Source: Melieria omissa (Eukaryota > Arthropoda > Insecta > Diptera > Ulidiidae). Taken from it: 64,000 bases of DNA. The DNA is taken from the NCBI GenBank assembly GCA_963971225.1, contig OZ020269.1, forward strand, positions 19,714,921 to 19,778,920. Direction: 5' to 3'. The notes beneath the pieces were generated by a model. The model was given only the letters and a program-made list of their open reading frames with translations. It was not told the DNA's origin and searched no databases. Position 1 is the first letter of the stretch. Every line of letters begins with the position of its first letter. Both the position numbers and the translations under genes were made by a program. Of the stretch, positions 47,046-60,032 are shown in pieces.

Positions 47046-49695
47046 GTAATATGTATACTACCACATCCTTAAACTTCGTCCTTCTCACTTTACTAGTTTA
47101 TGATATAAAAAACTGAATACTTCTGCAAAATGCTGCAAAATTCAAGGTTAAAGAAACAAAACTTATATAAAAAAAGACAACTTAAATACAAAAATATGTT
47201 CAATAATATTTTGTAACATTTCAAAGTGAACAAAATTTGCTTTGTGGAAGCATTTTATGTGTGCTTTGTTTTTGTTTTGCTTATGAAGTTGTTGTGCAAA
47301 AAAGTGTACACAATTTCGTTTCATCTGTTTCAAGTTCAATGATTAACGCTTCTCGGACAAAATTTTAGTCCATTGACACGTGCGGACACATGTTGACTAC
47401 ATATATACACATACATACATACATATAAAACCATATTGACTTAAACGACGTATGTAATAAAGTTACATGTGTTTATAGGTGAAAGGTTTATATGGGATCT
47501 GCTACTTACCTACACCAACATTAACGCAGTGCCTGAAGCCCCCATGTGCCAATTTCTTTTCAAACTTGTTGGCAGAGTGAAGGTACTAGAGAAGGTGTCT
47601 GTCGTCGATTCTACAACGCATATGTTATGCAAACAGTTACTAAAAAAAAAAACAATGCTCTGTTGCCGTCGCCATGGCGGACAACATTTTCAGACGGCAA
47701 TATTGATTTTTGTCAGCGAAATTGATTAAAATGGACACTTTGTATACATTTTTATGTGTGCCGTGTTACGCTTGGCAGCGTTTATATGTATTTCAGTGTA
47801 TATGTATGTGTGTACGTAAGAGTCTTAACATGACAACACACACAGCAGTGTTGACATGGGCGACCATTTTCAAGGTCAGACATGCAGGCAACCACATCTG
47901 GCTGCAGCGGTCCGTTAAGGTTGAAGCGTTCACCGACAGTCGAACTGATAGAGGGTTGTTTTGCCAATGGGCAACAGCTATTTTCAGCTAAAAAAGGGCA
48001 CGCAGTTTTGGTCGCTTGTATTTCCGTTTCTACTGCAGGCCACCTACCGCTTGACATGTCCAGTTTGGCAACGACATTAAATGAGCAACATTATTCTTTT
48101 ACTTCAATCAAATGTAGCTATTGACGTTTCCATGCTAAAGCCAAATAGTTAACTTGCGGCATTGAATGACACCTGTCAGCCTTTGATGCTGCAATAAATA
48201 AATGGGCGCACACTGCGTCGCAGTTTAGTGGCGACGGCCGCATTACAAATGCCAATGCAGCCCATTGCCAACCGCCTCAATTCACACAATTGCGTTTGGC
48301 CTTTTTGGTTTGTTGTTGTTATTGCTATTTCAACCGCAAAGACGCTACCTTTGTCTGTGACAACGAACCATTCGGCAGATTTTGGTTCAATGAGTCAATG
48401 AATAAAAACAGAAACAGCAACAGTGGTGAGAATCGGTGGCGGACAGAGCTTATAAGTCGCCCGAAGCAAATCGCCATATTGCCGCCCCTAAATTTTTGTA
48501 TTCAAATGCTTACGAGAATTCTCAACCACATGTGTCTCTGTTTAAATTAAATTGTTTCATACAAATCGACTGACATTCAAAATTACAATGAAATATTTAA
48601 ATATTTGTAATATTTATATGAATGCAACTTAAAGACAATATTTTTCTGAAATTTGGCGCTCATTTTAAATATGTTTTTTCTTCTTCTTCGTTTCAATTTG
48701 CCTCGTAAGCCTCGTGCTTTGACCGCGACCGGTGAGAATAAAAATAATAGCCGCGACGCGTGTGTACGGACGGCAGTGATTTGCACAACAACAATGGCGA
48801 CAATGTGCGACATGATCAGTCGAAACAATAATTAATACTAATCGAAAATATAATGGAAACATAATTACTTCGACATCTAATAAGGGCACAGCCAGGCGTT
48901 GTATAATGGCTGAAGACGAGAGGCGAGGGACATTGCCAACGATTTGGTTGAACGAATGAAATCAGAGACGGCGCGCAGCACTTGAACGTCAATCAAACTC
49001 AATAAATCAAATTGAATTCAAACAAATAGTGAGATGGGCGTGTATGTATGTGTGTGTGTGTGGTAGAATTGAATTCATACGCGAGTATTTTCGATGCGCA
49101 TTTATGGGTACAAGGGCCTGTTTACTTTGTTGACAGAGTGCAAACTGTGCACTGAGCAGTGTAAAGGACCTGAGGGTATTCGCACGATCCTTTGACACAA
49201 AGTGGCTGCTTTATGGCTGTTGAGCGTTTGTGTGTGTGTGTATGTGTGCAGAAATCTCGATTTTGCACATTTGCGTAGTTTCATTCGTGTGCAGCGAATT
49301 TTAAGGCTTCAATTCACACTTGAGTAGGTGTTGAGTTTGTTTACACTTGCAATGTGCACCAACAACAATTTTTGGAAATAACATTGTTTACTTGTGCGCA
49401 TAAGTGACTGCTATAAATTTCCACGCGATTTACTTTTGAAATTGTGGGTTTTGCAATACGATTTGCGAGTCAAAATTACGTGCAAGACTTGGTGTTTTTT
49501 GTGCTCATGGGGATTTGCTGGATTATTGAAGTCAGAATTTGCAGTATAGAATTTAAGGCAGTCAACATTTTCTTACAATTTTTGAAAATTAGTAAACCCA
49601 GATGTGAGTTAAAAGACAATATCTCTAAAAAGGTAATTTTAGGTTAAGTTAGGTTAGGTGCCGAAAGACACACTTGGGACATTAAGGGGTTTCCA
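47046..49695. other. Gene-poor region
   Basis: Several 60-90-codon open frames on both strands, none with family resemblance or splice support. A (GT)n tract lies at about 49046-49060. It could be intron or regulatory DNA of a large gene; the sequence does not show which. Confidence 0.3.
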
Positions 49696-50578
49696 ACAAG
49701 AGGTGTTATGTTGGTATTCAAAGAAAAACTCAATTTTTTGAGATAAATGATCGGATGTTTATTTCATAATAAAGAGGAAGGTATGCCGTTAATAATGAAA
49801 AGCAACATCAGCCAAATGGCCACCACGACCTTACAGGACCATATCTTTTTCATGAAATTTTCCATAACCAAATCGCAAAGTGGCTGCCCTATGTCCTCGA
49901 TAGCCTCACGAATTCTATCTTTGAGGTTTTGAATCGACGCTGGGCTGTTGGCGTACACCTTATCTTTCACGTGGCCCCAAAGGAAGAAGTCGCAAGGTGT
50001 TAAATCACAAGATCTCGGTGGCCAATTGTGAACACCTCTTCCAGAGATAACACCCAGAGGACCCAATCAGCAAAGACACGACGTTGTTGATGATCGGTCG
50101 GCTTGAGTTCTTTTTTTAACTGAACTTTGTAAGCCTTAAGACCCAAGTTTTTATGCAAAATACGTTGTTATGACGTTTTTGGAATGCCCAATTCTAAAGA
50201 ACGACGAGGAATCGACAAACCTGGGTTTTCTTCAACACTTTGGGCTACAGCAGCAATATTCTCAGTTCTTCTTGAGCGACGTGCACGGGTTTTATTCTTC
50301 ACATCACTAACTTGTCCCAACAGCTCGAATTTTTCCACTAATTTCTGTATTGCGGTCCGACAAGGTACTTCACGACGACCCAAACATGCTTTAGTTTTGC
50401 GAACTGTGACTGCAAGATTTTCACCATTTTTGTAGTGAATTTTAATAATTTCAGTGCGTTGTTGAAGCGTGTATCGTTCCATTTTTAGTAATGGCGTAGT
50501 TTCTACTTGTCAAATGTCAAAGAATAAAAGCTTCAAAAGCTACCGAAATACCGGGTGATTCAAAATAACACCTCTTGT
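49696..50578 (-). mobile_element. Mariner-type element with internal deletion
   Basis: TIRs ACAAGAGGTGTTAT at both ends, with TA at the right flank. The minus strand encodes the transposase N-terminus (MERYTLQQRTEIIKIHYKNG to SIPRRSLELGIPKTS). After a stop it reads KNLGLKAYKVQLKKELKPTD, then jumps to NWPPRSCDLTPCDFFLWGHV near the C-terminus. The stretch with the first two catalytic acids is deleted. 883 bp, non-autonomous. Confidence 0.85.
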
Positions 50579-50989
50579 TAGAGGGCCTATTGTGATACCC
50601 CAGGTGAGAGTAATCTGTCTTACTGCAAGTCGGACAGCCTACAACATGCCAACTGGATTTGTAGATAAATAAGATAAGGTCTCTGATATTGACTGATCTG
50701 AGGTCGTCCAAGTTGTCGGAAAAACAAGAGTCTAATTTTCATCTACTTGTATAGAGAGTCGGGTAGTGAAAGGAGGTGACTTATAGTTTCATCCCTATAG
50801 CCTTAAAAGTTGAGCTCTATTCTTAAGAACAGGTGGTGCCTGAGCTGAATTGTTATCATAAGCGCTCAGCGCTGTTTAAGATCTTTGAATTCACTCCACA
50901 TTATTGCAAGAACATTTGCAGAAATTCACGGTGATATGAGTGGCTGATTGTCCCTCATAATCTCTCTCCTTATAGAAGAAGATGGACCG

Positions 50990-51535
50990 GTATTGAGTTA
51001 TTCACCGAAAACTCCATAAATATCTCAAATATTTCATTTATTTAATATATTTCATTATCTTCTTCTGCAGCGTCTTCCTAGCTAAAGTAATGCCCATATA
51101 TCAGCACTCTATCGGACAGAAAGCGCCTAAGACGGATGTCAACATCTACTCAGACAGTCAGTTGATGACTGTCTTCAAGTAGCTCACGAAGGCAACTACC
51201 TCATCCGGGCTGATCGTGAACTGCCGAGAACCCTTAGAAACCCTGGTTAGATGCCCTAACGTCTTATTATTCTGGATTCCAGGGCACAGGGGTAACATAG
51301 GCAACTGCGAGGCGAACTAACTAGCCAGAGGCTTCGTTCCCTCTTTCTCAGTGGGGACTCCAGTTGCTTGGGTTAAACTGATACTCAAGCAATTATGTCA
51401 TAGGGAGGCAGTCTGAGAAACAGACTGGCTACATCTCCCGACTAACTTGGCCAACCTATAAGTGAAAACGAGCCAACCAGTTGCTCAACCTTAGCTGTCA
51501 CCCAATAACCACAACAGTCTCCGTGCTCTCTCTTA
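50990..51535 (+). pseudogene. LINE RNase H remnant ending at the satellite
   Basis: Plus-strand pieces VNIYSDSQLMTVFK and LLFWIPGHRGNIGNCEAN, interrupted by stops, are RNase H motifs of a non-LTR element. The satellite begins directly after the remnant. Confidence 0.65.
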
Positions 51536-51539
51536 TGGG

Positions 51540-52425
51540 TAAGACTAAGATTAAGATTAAGACTAAGACTAAGACTAAGACTAAGACTAAGACCAAGACC
51601 AAGACTAAGACTAAGACTAAGACTAAGGCTAAGACCAAGACTAAGACTAAGACTAAGACTAAGACTAAGACTAAGACTAAGACTAAGATTAAGACTAAGA
51701 CTAAGACTAAGACTAAGACTAAGACTAAGACTAAGACTAAGACTAAGACTAAGACTAAGACTAAGACTAAGACTAAGACTAAGACTAAGACTAAGACTAA
51801 GACTAAGACTAAGACTAAGACTAAGACTAAGACTAAGACTAAGACTAAGACTAAGACTAAGACTAAGACTAAGACTAAGACTAAGACTAAGACTAAGACT
51901 AAGACTAAGACTAAGACTAAGACTAAGACTAAGACTAAGACTAAGACTAAGACTAAGACTAAGACTAAGACTAAGACTAAGACTAAGACTAAGACTAAGA
52001 CTAAGACTAAGACTAAGACTAAGACTAAGACTAAGACTAAGACTAAGACTAAGACTAAGACTAAGACTAAGACTAAGACTAAGACTAAGACTAAGACTAA
52101 GACTAAGACTAAGACTAAGACTAAGACTAAGACTAAGACTAAGACTAAGACTAAGACTAAGACTAAGACTAAGACTAAGACTAAGACTAAGACTAAGACT
52201 AAGACTAAGACTAAGACTAAGACTAAGACTAAGACTAAGACTAAGACTAAGACTAAGACTAAGACTAAGACTAAGACTAAGACTAAGACTAAGACTAAGA
52301 CTAAGACTAAGACTAAGACTAAGACTAAGACTAAGACTTAGACTAAGGCTAAGACTAAGACTAAGACTAAGACTCAGACTAAGACTTAGACTAAGACTAA
52401 GACTAAGACTAAGATTAAGACTTAC
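51540..52425. repeat. (ACTAAG)n hexanucleotide satellite, ~880 bp
   Basis: About 147 units. The centre (about 51691-52338, ~107 units) is uninterrupted; variants (ATTAAG, ACCAAG, GCTAAG, ACTTAG, ACTCAG) are confined to the two edges. One frame reads as an open TKTKTK.. polypeptide of 286 codons, which is a by-product of the repeat. Confidence 0.97.
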
Positions 52426-52530
52426 TTACGAGGAGGAGGAAAATACCGTTCTCCGCGTGATGTATCAGTGTCCCTCATTAGTGTTCCAAACTATCACCCT
52501 TGAATATCAGCGATATTCGATACACTGGGA

Positions 52531-52868
52531 GACAACAAATTTTACACACGAAAAAATTTATATTCTTGCGAAACTACGGGCCAAATGTAGTAAAACTGCG
52601 TTTTTAGTTTTTCTCTTTGACTTCAGGATTTTTTTAAAAAGGACTTTGAAATTTCAAGGACATGTTTATTTCAAAAAATTATTTTAAAAATTTAGTGCAT
52701 TGTAGAATAACAATATGGGTATCAAATGAAGGAGAAAAGTCCTTAGAATCTTAGAAAAATGTTTTGGTGCAAAAGGATAAAGAAGTATTGAAAATATCCT
52801 TTTAAAACTTTATCCTTGAATATCCTTGGAAACTTCCAATAGTATTTATTAGAAAAATATGTTTTATT
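52531..52868. repeat. Unclassified dispersed repeat (copy 2)
   Basis: Uninterrupted copy of the repeat at 45991-47045, same orientation. It gives the empty site for the 46001-46726 element. Confidence 0.75.
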
Positions 52869-55860
52869 TTTTCGTGTTTTTTTTAATTTTTTGATTTGTC
52901 TCGCATCGGCGATATAACCAGATTCATAACGAAATCTTCATAGTTCCCAACGCTGTAAAAGGGAGTCGCGCCATCCACTGTGATATCGCAATGAGCAATA
53001 AGTTCTTCTTAAATGAGCTTTTCACATAGAACGCTGCCACTGCAACCTAAACCTGCAGCATGGTTAAAAAAATTCGCTTTTTCCACAACCTTGGGTTTTT
53101 CTCATCTCACAGCAAATTGAACTCCCTTAAATGCTTGACTTACCCACATCAATTACATTCTTACAATTTCTTCTCACCACACATTGATCTGGTGGCGCGC
53201 AATCAATCTTGCGTAATGCTTCGACTGGAGGCCCTCATAAAACACAACAAACTCCTTTACTTTCTCTTAATTAACGTTATTGCCAAAAAGAAAATAAAAA
53301 CAAAAGAAGGAGAAGAAATACCACCAAAAACTAGACGAAACTGGCCTTCATTCTATGCTTCACTGGAACATTTTTTCAAACTTCTTTCAGTAATAATGAC
53401 GTGCTCATTCCGAAGCTAATACACACACGCGCACACACACACACATACACGCACACACATGCCGGAAATCCTCATAATTAGGAAAGCCCTTAAAGCCCAC
53501 TCGTGAGGCGTTTTTGTTGGACATGCGAGCAGCATTTGAGCGTTTTATGACCCGCTCAAGTACTCATTGCCACACCAATTCGCTGTCAATCTCGTTCACG
53601 CCCGCACGCCACTTTCGCCCGCCCCCTCTTCGGAGCACAGCCTTGCCGTCTTTGTGTGCAAAGTGTTGTGTTTTGTGTTTGTAGTGTTTTGTTTTGTTGT
53701 CGGCTGTCAAATTGCGTTGGGAAAATGTAGATTCATCATTTTATACAGAGTTTCCATTGTGTTTTGGTATTTCGATTTATACTCGTTTAGCTGCGCTGCT
53801 CGCTTGTTGCCTGTCGCCGTCGAATCCCTCGAGGGTCCTTATTGCTGCACGTCGATCTGATGCCCATTTCGATTATGGCGCGTGAGCACCAGAACAACAG
53901 CAAAAGAACAATAATAATAATTTATAGGATTGTTGGTTGTTATTTTTTCGTGGCAGACACTTTTGTTGGTTCTTCGGTTGCCCTGCTGTCTGCTGTTGCT
54001 TTCTTTGTTTGGGCTGGAGTCGGTTTTGGTGTTTGTCTTCTTCTCACTAGTCGCAGTCGGTCATAATGCCATAATAAAAAAACGATAGGAATCTTTGCAT
54101 ACTTTTGCGCGCCACACTTAAAGCTTAACAATGTAAATTTGCCAGTTGTCCACTGCGTTGGATTGGTTGGATTACATTTTGTTAACTTTCTGAGGGGGAG
54201 ATTGATTGCGGCATTGAAAAGTGAAACGCTTTTTATTTTCTATGGCGCATTCATTTTCAATTCCATTTTCTCACAATCACCCGTCGAGCGATCATTGGCA
54301 GCCGTTGCTGCACTTTTAGTTGCGCGCAGCACAAAGCCCGCACACTTTTCTACACCATTTCCCAGCACCAGACACAAATGTGAGAAATATAATAAATCTT
54401 CAGGCGACTGCGTGTGTTTGTGATGCCAAAACCCACCTCTCACACAGTGCGACACACACGGACAGCACTTAATACGACCGGAGTTGATTGTCCTGCATGT
54501 CCTGGGAACAATGGATGCGGTTGATGTGTTGCTGATAGCCCGGTGATTATGCTGGATTATACTGTAGAAGATAATGTTTTGTGCACAGGTCGCAAACAAA
54601 CTCTTTCTACCGGCGTCGTTTAAACTTTTTTGTGATTTGGTGCGAGGAAAAACTTTCGGGCATGTGAAGGCGGCTGGTGGTGGCAGTTGCTTGAATTTCG
54701 GGCACTGTTGAAAATAAATCAAAATACTGTTGACAAACACCTTTCGAATTGCAATGACATGTCAAATGTTGACAGCGAAAAGGTTGAAACCGAGCATGTT
54801 AACAAAGAGGTGAAAGACTCTTAACACTGGAATATTTTTTCATAAAAACTTTGAGATATTTTCAAGCAGAGTTTAATACAGAAATAATTTATGGGTTGGT
54901 TCAAATAAAAACGCGCATTCGGGTGTGGTGAGGACTCGTAGATCAAAGAGTAAATTATTTCAGTTTTTGAGACTTTTAAGAGAAGGTTTTCAATATGTGC
55001 AGCTGACAAATGCATTCGCTGTTAAAACATTTTAACATAAAAGTATAAAATAATATAGAGGTATAGATTGCTGCTAAAATGTCCTGGATGTTGTGGTGTT
55101 CGGTGACTTGTAGTGAATTCTCCATACACATTAACTCTCTAAAATTCAGTTTTGTTGAACAATTAGCACCAATTTTAAATAAGTACGCATTACCCCTTTA
55201 ACGCATATTTTGTTTTGACTTATTTCTGGTGTTGAAGTTAAATTTTTAGCTTTGGTGCATTGAGAGATCATAAGTAAAATTTTATGGCGCATTTTTTCGT
55301 TATAATTTTAATTTTTTTTAGAATAGGACATATTGTAGCATATAAGAAAAAGGGCCAATTTGACCCATACAAATAGGAGATAGAGGGTAAAATTGTTCCA
55401 CAAAAATGTTTCCCGTGGTATTTTACATAAAATTGCTAAACACATCATATACCTAAAATGTAAGATTACATGGTTTTCGTAGGCCGGCCGATTTACAAAA
55501 AGAATATGCAAAAAGGGAAAAAATTCAGACGTTAACTTATTTTTTTTGTATTGCATAATGTTATACTTACTTACTTACAACCCTAGATTTTTGAGCTCTG
55601 AGTTTCATAACAAAAATGCTCCTACATACATTGGTTACCAGTTTGTTGAACATTCTGCTAAGGGTTCTGCTAAAAAACTGAAAATTTGAATAACAAAAAC
55701 AATGGAACCAATCTGTCCGTGACGCACTAACTTGCGATATTATTTGGAATTAGGTTTGATTCTGAAACATTTGGGATATGTGTGTTTAGATTCAAAACTT
55801 GTGTAACTCGTTGTTTTGGTTAATCATTTAAGCTCCACAAACTCAGATCACAGAGAAATC
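52869..55860. other. Gene-poor region
   Basis: An interrupted (CA)n tract at 53422-53460. A 166-codon minus-strand frame at 54240-54740 has no family resemblance. No repeat family recognised. Confidence 0.3.
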
Positions 55861-56800
55861 TTCAAGAAGTTGTCAGGGCAATATGCATTGCTGCTGGCCT
55901 CTTAGAATTGCCTAATACCTGTAGTATTCTTTGGGAAAAATTTTGAAATCCTGTTCCCGGTGCGCAAGCAATGGTGTAGTCCGGAGTCCTTGTTAGGGGA
56001 TCTGACGGTTCGAAGACCGATAGAAGTACTGCAGCTGGATGACACCTTAACGAAAGTATCAACTGTTACTATTCTTTAGGAGGGCTGACCGTCTACCGCC
56101 ATTCTGGAGGTAACGGAATGAATAATTGAGAGGAAATGGCGTGGGAAACGTAAAGGAGTCTGTAGTGAAAATTGTCAAAGAATGTAAAATGAAGCTTATT
56201 TCAGTTTCGCGAAATATACTCGTAAGCTACAATTTATCTGGGTTCTTGGACATTGTAGTGTTCAAGGGAATAAAACTGCCGATAGATTGACTAACTGTGG
56301 ATCAGGGTGTAAACCCTTGGAACCAGAACCAAAAATCGACACGAGTCTAGAAGGCACCTTAGACTGGATCAAAACCCTGTGTAAACAACTTACATAGGTA
56401 GCGGTGGTTTGGGTATTTGAGGAAGCTGTAGGACTGCCAAGCGTTTCGTGCTCAGCCCAAACAGGAAGACAGGGGTATTCCTTCTGAGTTTAGGGAGGAA
56501 AGGTCGAACTAATCACAGAACATAATCCATGGCTCTGGCATATGAACAACGTGGGCATCTTCGAGGATCCAACTTGCACATCTTGTTTGGAGGAGAGAGA
56601 CAGCACAGAGCATTTTCTTTGTATATGTCCCGTCTTTGCTAGAACGTGATTGCGCATTTTGGGTTCTGATATTATGAGAATGGTCGAGGTCCATTCTCTT
56701 ACCCGCGTGATCTCCTGAGATAAAGAACCCGGGAAATTTATGCAGGAAGACATGTAGTTCCCTTCCCTTCCCTACGACTTTCTCTTTCCCTTATAACCCC
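55861..56800 (+). pseudogene. Non-LTR retrotransposon remnant (RNase H and C-terminal zinc motif)
   Basis: Plus-strand pieces QFIWVLGHCSVQGNKTADRL (late RNase H motif) and CTSCLEERDSTEHFLCIC (C-x2-C..H-x4-C) in broken frames. Different in sequence from the other LINE pieces in the window. Confidence 0.65.
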
Positions 56801-56984
56801 TTTTCTTCTTGAGCCTGAAGTACAATGGGCTCCTTAGTTTAAGTGCTTAAGATGGAACCTTCTAGGGTTCAGTTTCTCGGCTCTCCTCGTATCCATCCAT
56901 CCATTCAGGCTCCGCCTAGGTGTTGTAAAGTTATTGCCTCATAGGAGTTATTTTGATTACATGTAAACGCTAATAAATAAGGGA

Positions 56985-57562
56985 GAAGGCTGGGTTGTGA
57001 ACTCTCTAGCTCTAACTTTTCTTAGAATAAAGATATCAACAAATCGAAGATACCGTTGGAAAGGTAAATATAAAACGCAACTTTTTTATGAAGACGGATT
57101 ACTGTTTTGATTGATATTTAACTCTCTACGACCAATTTTGTAAGGACGTGATTTTTCGCTTTCCCAAAAAAGTGGCTGGGTTGTGAACCATCTAGAAAAT
57201 CCCTATTAAAGTCGGAAAATACGAAGAAAACACCCATAATTTTTAAATAAGTTGAGAATTTATTTAATCAGGAGGCCTCAAAAGGTGAAAAAAACTTATA
57301 ATGACGCCACTTAGGCCGAAAAATCGCAATGAATAAAAGTGCTCAATTTTTTGAATTTTCATCCTAATCAGTGTCGCAATGTTTGGATGTGAAATACGAA
57401 CGCGTTCTAACGTCAAGTGAACTAACCAAAATCGAGTGAAATTACATAAAATTACTTTATTTTAATATATCCGTCCATATTTGACAGTGTTAGAACAAAT
57501 GTAGTACGAAAAACAGGTGGTTCATAACCCAGCCACTTCAGTGGTTCACAGCCCAACCACGA
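56985..57562. repeat. Inverted-repeat element with doubled end motifs
   Basis: GGCTGGGTTGTGAAC occurs in direct order at 56988 and 57172. Its inverse occurs at 57517-57537 and 57541-57560 (AACCCAGCC, CAGCCCAACCAC). It is probably a MITE or foldback with tandem terminal repeats. Target-site duplication not found. Confidence 0.5.
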
Positions 57563-58946
57563 TGCCATTTTGGAAACTTTAAAATAAACGACACTTCCAA
57601 TCATAATTCGACATAAACAAATATTGGATCGTCAAATAGAATTAATACCCTAAATTAATATGTGTTACACTTACATTTTTGGAATAAATCACTTGGATAG
57701 CACTTTAAAAAAAGCAAAAACGTTTTCGCAGTCGATTTTCAAACACGATGTCTGTAGCTGCCATAAGCAATGCGTGTTTGTACTTCGGTGTAACCACAAA
57801 AGCAGAGTCATATCATAAGACAAACTTGACAGTTGAAAGATTGGCGATATGTCAATTAGGGAAAGAAAAAACGGTAACGGTTCACAACACTGCCCTCTCC
57901 CTTACATTTCTGTTACTCCAATTTTTTGGGCTTTGTTTAGCTTGGAATTTGAATATTCAAGCTATTGCTTTCTCACGATTTTACAGATATCTGTGGTTGT
58001 GTTCAATGTTTGCACAAAATATCGTAATTTTATCAAAAGTGAAAGAGACTTTCTTGCGTTCAAAAAATAATCAATATGTGCATAGAAAATGAACTTTGCC
58101 TTATCGACATTTGCTTTCTCTTTCGTTAAGCTCTAAGCTGATCTTTAAAACTTAGAAGAAATCGTTAGATTGTTTCAATGTCTGACAATGAATGGATTAA
58201 GTTATAATAGAAAATCTGAGAAATTTATTATTTGAAACATTGCCCAATGCTGCATAAGTAATTGTTTGCTTTTATCTAATAAATATTCCGAGAGTTAGGT
58301 ACGCTCGAAAGTATGCCATACTCTACCACAGCTATTTGAAATGCCACTGGCAGTTCAATATGCTTCGTGTTGCATACTTTTAGGCTACCAGAATGTTGTA
58401 AATTTTCATAGTCTTGTTCACATTTCATAATAATAAATAAACTCGCTGTTAGTTTTCATTCACAATAATATTTGTATTTATTGCTCTTCAGTTTTAAATA
58501 AAATAGTCATTGCATTTATTCGTTTTGATTGCTTAAATGTTTCATTAATTAACTGCAACTAACAACAATTCTACTTGTATTCATAAATTGTATTTTCATT
58601 GCTATTACGTTTTTCAACAATATTTGCGTAAGTGTGTGCGTTTGTGTTGTGTGTGTGTGGGTCATAAGTGTTTCTTTAAACAACGATTTCTGTAATTTAA
58701 CACTTTTCTGCTACTTAAATAATTATTTCTGGCTTTCATCGACATGTTGTGCAACTAAGTACATTTTCATTTTTTTGCTTCATTCATTTACTCGTGTATG
58801 ACTTGTTGTATATTCTGCTCGGTGCCCATGTGAATTTATCGACTTTGTTCAATTCATATGTTCTCTACATGTACTGCTACAAATATTCTAGGCAAACACT
58901 TCCACTCCTTTCAGCTTTTATAACCTCACTACGGTTGCGGGCGCCC
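57563..58946. other. Spacer and Sip1 3' UTR side
   Basis: A 114-codon frame at 57748 has no family resemblance. The right-hand part probably holds the 3' UTR of the minus-strand PDZ gene. Confidence 0.35.
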
Positions 58947-59969
58947 TCAAAGCTTCTGTATGATCTCGAACTTTTTCCTCAGATCGACATTTTCGTTCTT
59001 CGGGTCGTACTTCTTTTTCGCCATCAGTTTGGCGCGCATTTCGGCAGCAGTCATCTGTAGCTGCAGGCTGCCCGGCCGGTTTGTGGCCGGCGTGGCGCCG
59101 TTACTGCTCGGAGTTGTCGCCGCTGTTATTGTGTTGACGCTCGCTGGTTGCTGTTTGGGCGGCGGCGGCGTTGTTGGCACTGTGGCAATGGCGGCCGATG
59201 GCGGTGGCGGAGTGGACATCTTGTTCATCATGTTGTTGTTGTCGTTATTGTGGGCGGCGGTGGCGGCGACATTTTTGTGACTTTGAATGGCATCGGGCAG
59301 CGGCAGGGCCGCTCTGTCGGGCACATCGATAGCATTGCAGTTGCGTTGCGAACTGCTGTCACTGCCGCTGGCGCTCGCATTGGACGAGCGCTTTGTGCTG
59401 ATCATGCTGATGCTGCTAATGTTGGCGCTGGCGCCGGGCATCTCCTGCACGGTGCCCTGGTACTCGGCGCTGCCGTTATTGCTGCCGTTGCTGCTGCTGC
59501 TGCTGTTGTTGTTGTTGTTATTGTTAAGTGATTTCTCCTTACCGCTACTGCTGTTGCCATTCGTTGTGGCAGCACTGGGACTCGACAATGGCGAAGCAGT
59601 GGCAGCTACCGCCACGGAAGTAATGTTGCCTACACCGTCGGCATCGACCAGCAGCAGCCGCACCTCGTTGGCAATGGCCTTGATGCGCAGCACCACCTGC
59701 TTGTGCGTCTCCTGGCCAATGTGGACGCCGTTCACCTCGACAATGCGATCGCCCTCCTTGAGGCCGGCCGCCTCGGCTGGCGAACCGGCATCCACTTTGC
59801 CAATGTACTGGCCCGGTTTGACCTTTTCCGTGTGCAGATTGAAGCCGTAGCCCTCGAAGTCGGGCCGCTTTAAGATGTGACAGAACTTTGTGGCGGCGGG
59901 AGCGGTGGGCGTAGTCGGTGTGCTGCCGTTCTTGCTGTTGCCGCCTTTGCTGCCCTCATTGCGCGACAT
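58947..59969 (-). CDS. Sip1: Single-PDZ NHERF/EBP50-like scaffold (Sip1)
   Basis: Cortical scaffold linking membrane proteins and kinases to moesin (ERM protein). In Drosophila Sip1 promotes moesin phosphorylation by Slik. One coding exon, 340 aa. The PDZ domain lies at about 29-108: [20 protein letters not shown] (carboxylate loop YGFN), [32 protein letters not shown] long low-complexity Ser/Asn/Pro-rich linker follows, then a basic C-terminus [20 protein letters not shown] ending QKL, the expected ERM-binding position. Vertebrate NHERF has two PDZ domains; the fly form has one. An acceptor at about 60031 shows the 5' UTR is spliced. The Asn and Ser runs look like repeat expansions. Confidence 0.87.
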   Translation of the reverse strand: MSRNEGSKGGNSKNGSTPTTPTAPAATKFCHILKRPDFEGYGFNLHTEKVKPGQYIGKVDAGSPAEAAGLKEGDRIVEVNGVHIGQETHKQVVLRIKAIANEVRLLLVDADGVGNITSVAVAATASPLSSPSAATTNGNSSSGKEKSLNNNNNNNSSSSSNGSNNGSAEYQGTVQEMPGASANISSISMISTKRSSNASASGSDSSSQRNCNAIDVPDRAALPLPDAIQSHKNVAATAAHNNDNNNMMNKMSTPPPPSAAIATVPTTPPPPKQQPASVNTITAATTPSSNGATPATNRPGSLQLQMTAAEMRAKLMAKKKYDPKNENVDLRKKFEIIQKL

Positions 59970-60031
59970 TTTGGGCTACGAACGTTGCTGAAAGTGCCAG
60001 CACGTGTAGAATGACAAAAGTTGTTTACGTG
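59970..60031 (-). promoter_or_regulatory. Sip1: 5' UTR part of the Sip1 exon
   Basis: Minus-strand acceptor TTTCTTCTTTCAG ends at about 60032. The bases from there to the ATG at 59969 are untranslated. The upstream exon lies right of 60032; 60190-60260 is a candidate. Confidence 0.5.
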
Positions 60032-60032
60032 G

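Noticed and set aside
51481..52341. 286-codon Thr-Lys protein
   Set aside because: It is the translation of the (ACTAAG)n satellite, not a gene.
54240..54740. 166-codon minus-strand frame
   Set aside because: No recognisable domain, no splice or start context, and mixed codon use. Possibly part of a UTR, but unsupported.
57748..58092. 114-codon plus-strand frame
   Set aside because: No family resemblance and AT-rich. A second frame is open over the same bases.
59148..59850. Long plus-strand frames over Sip1
   Set aside because: Low-complexity antisense shadows of the Ser/Asn/Gly-rich PDZ gene.
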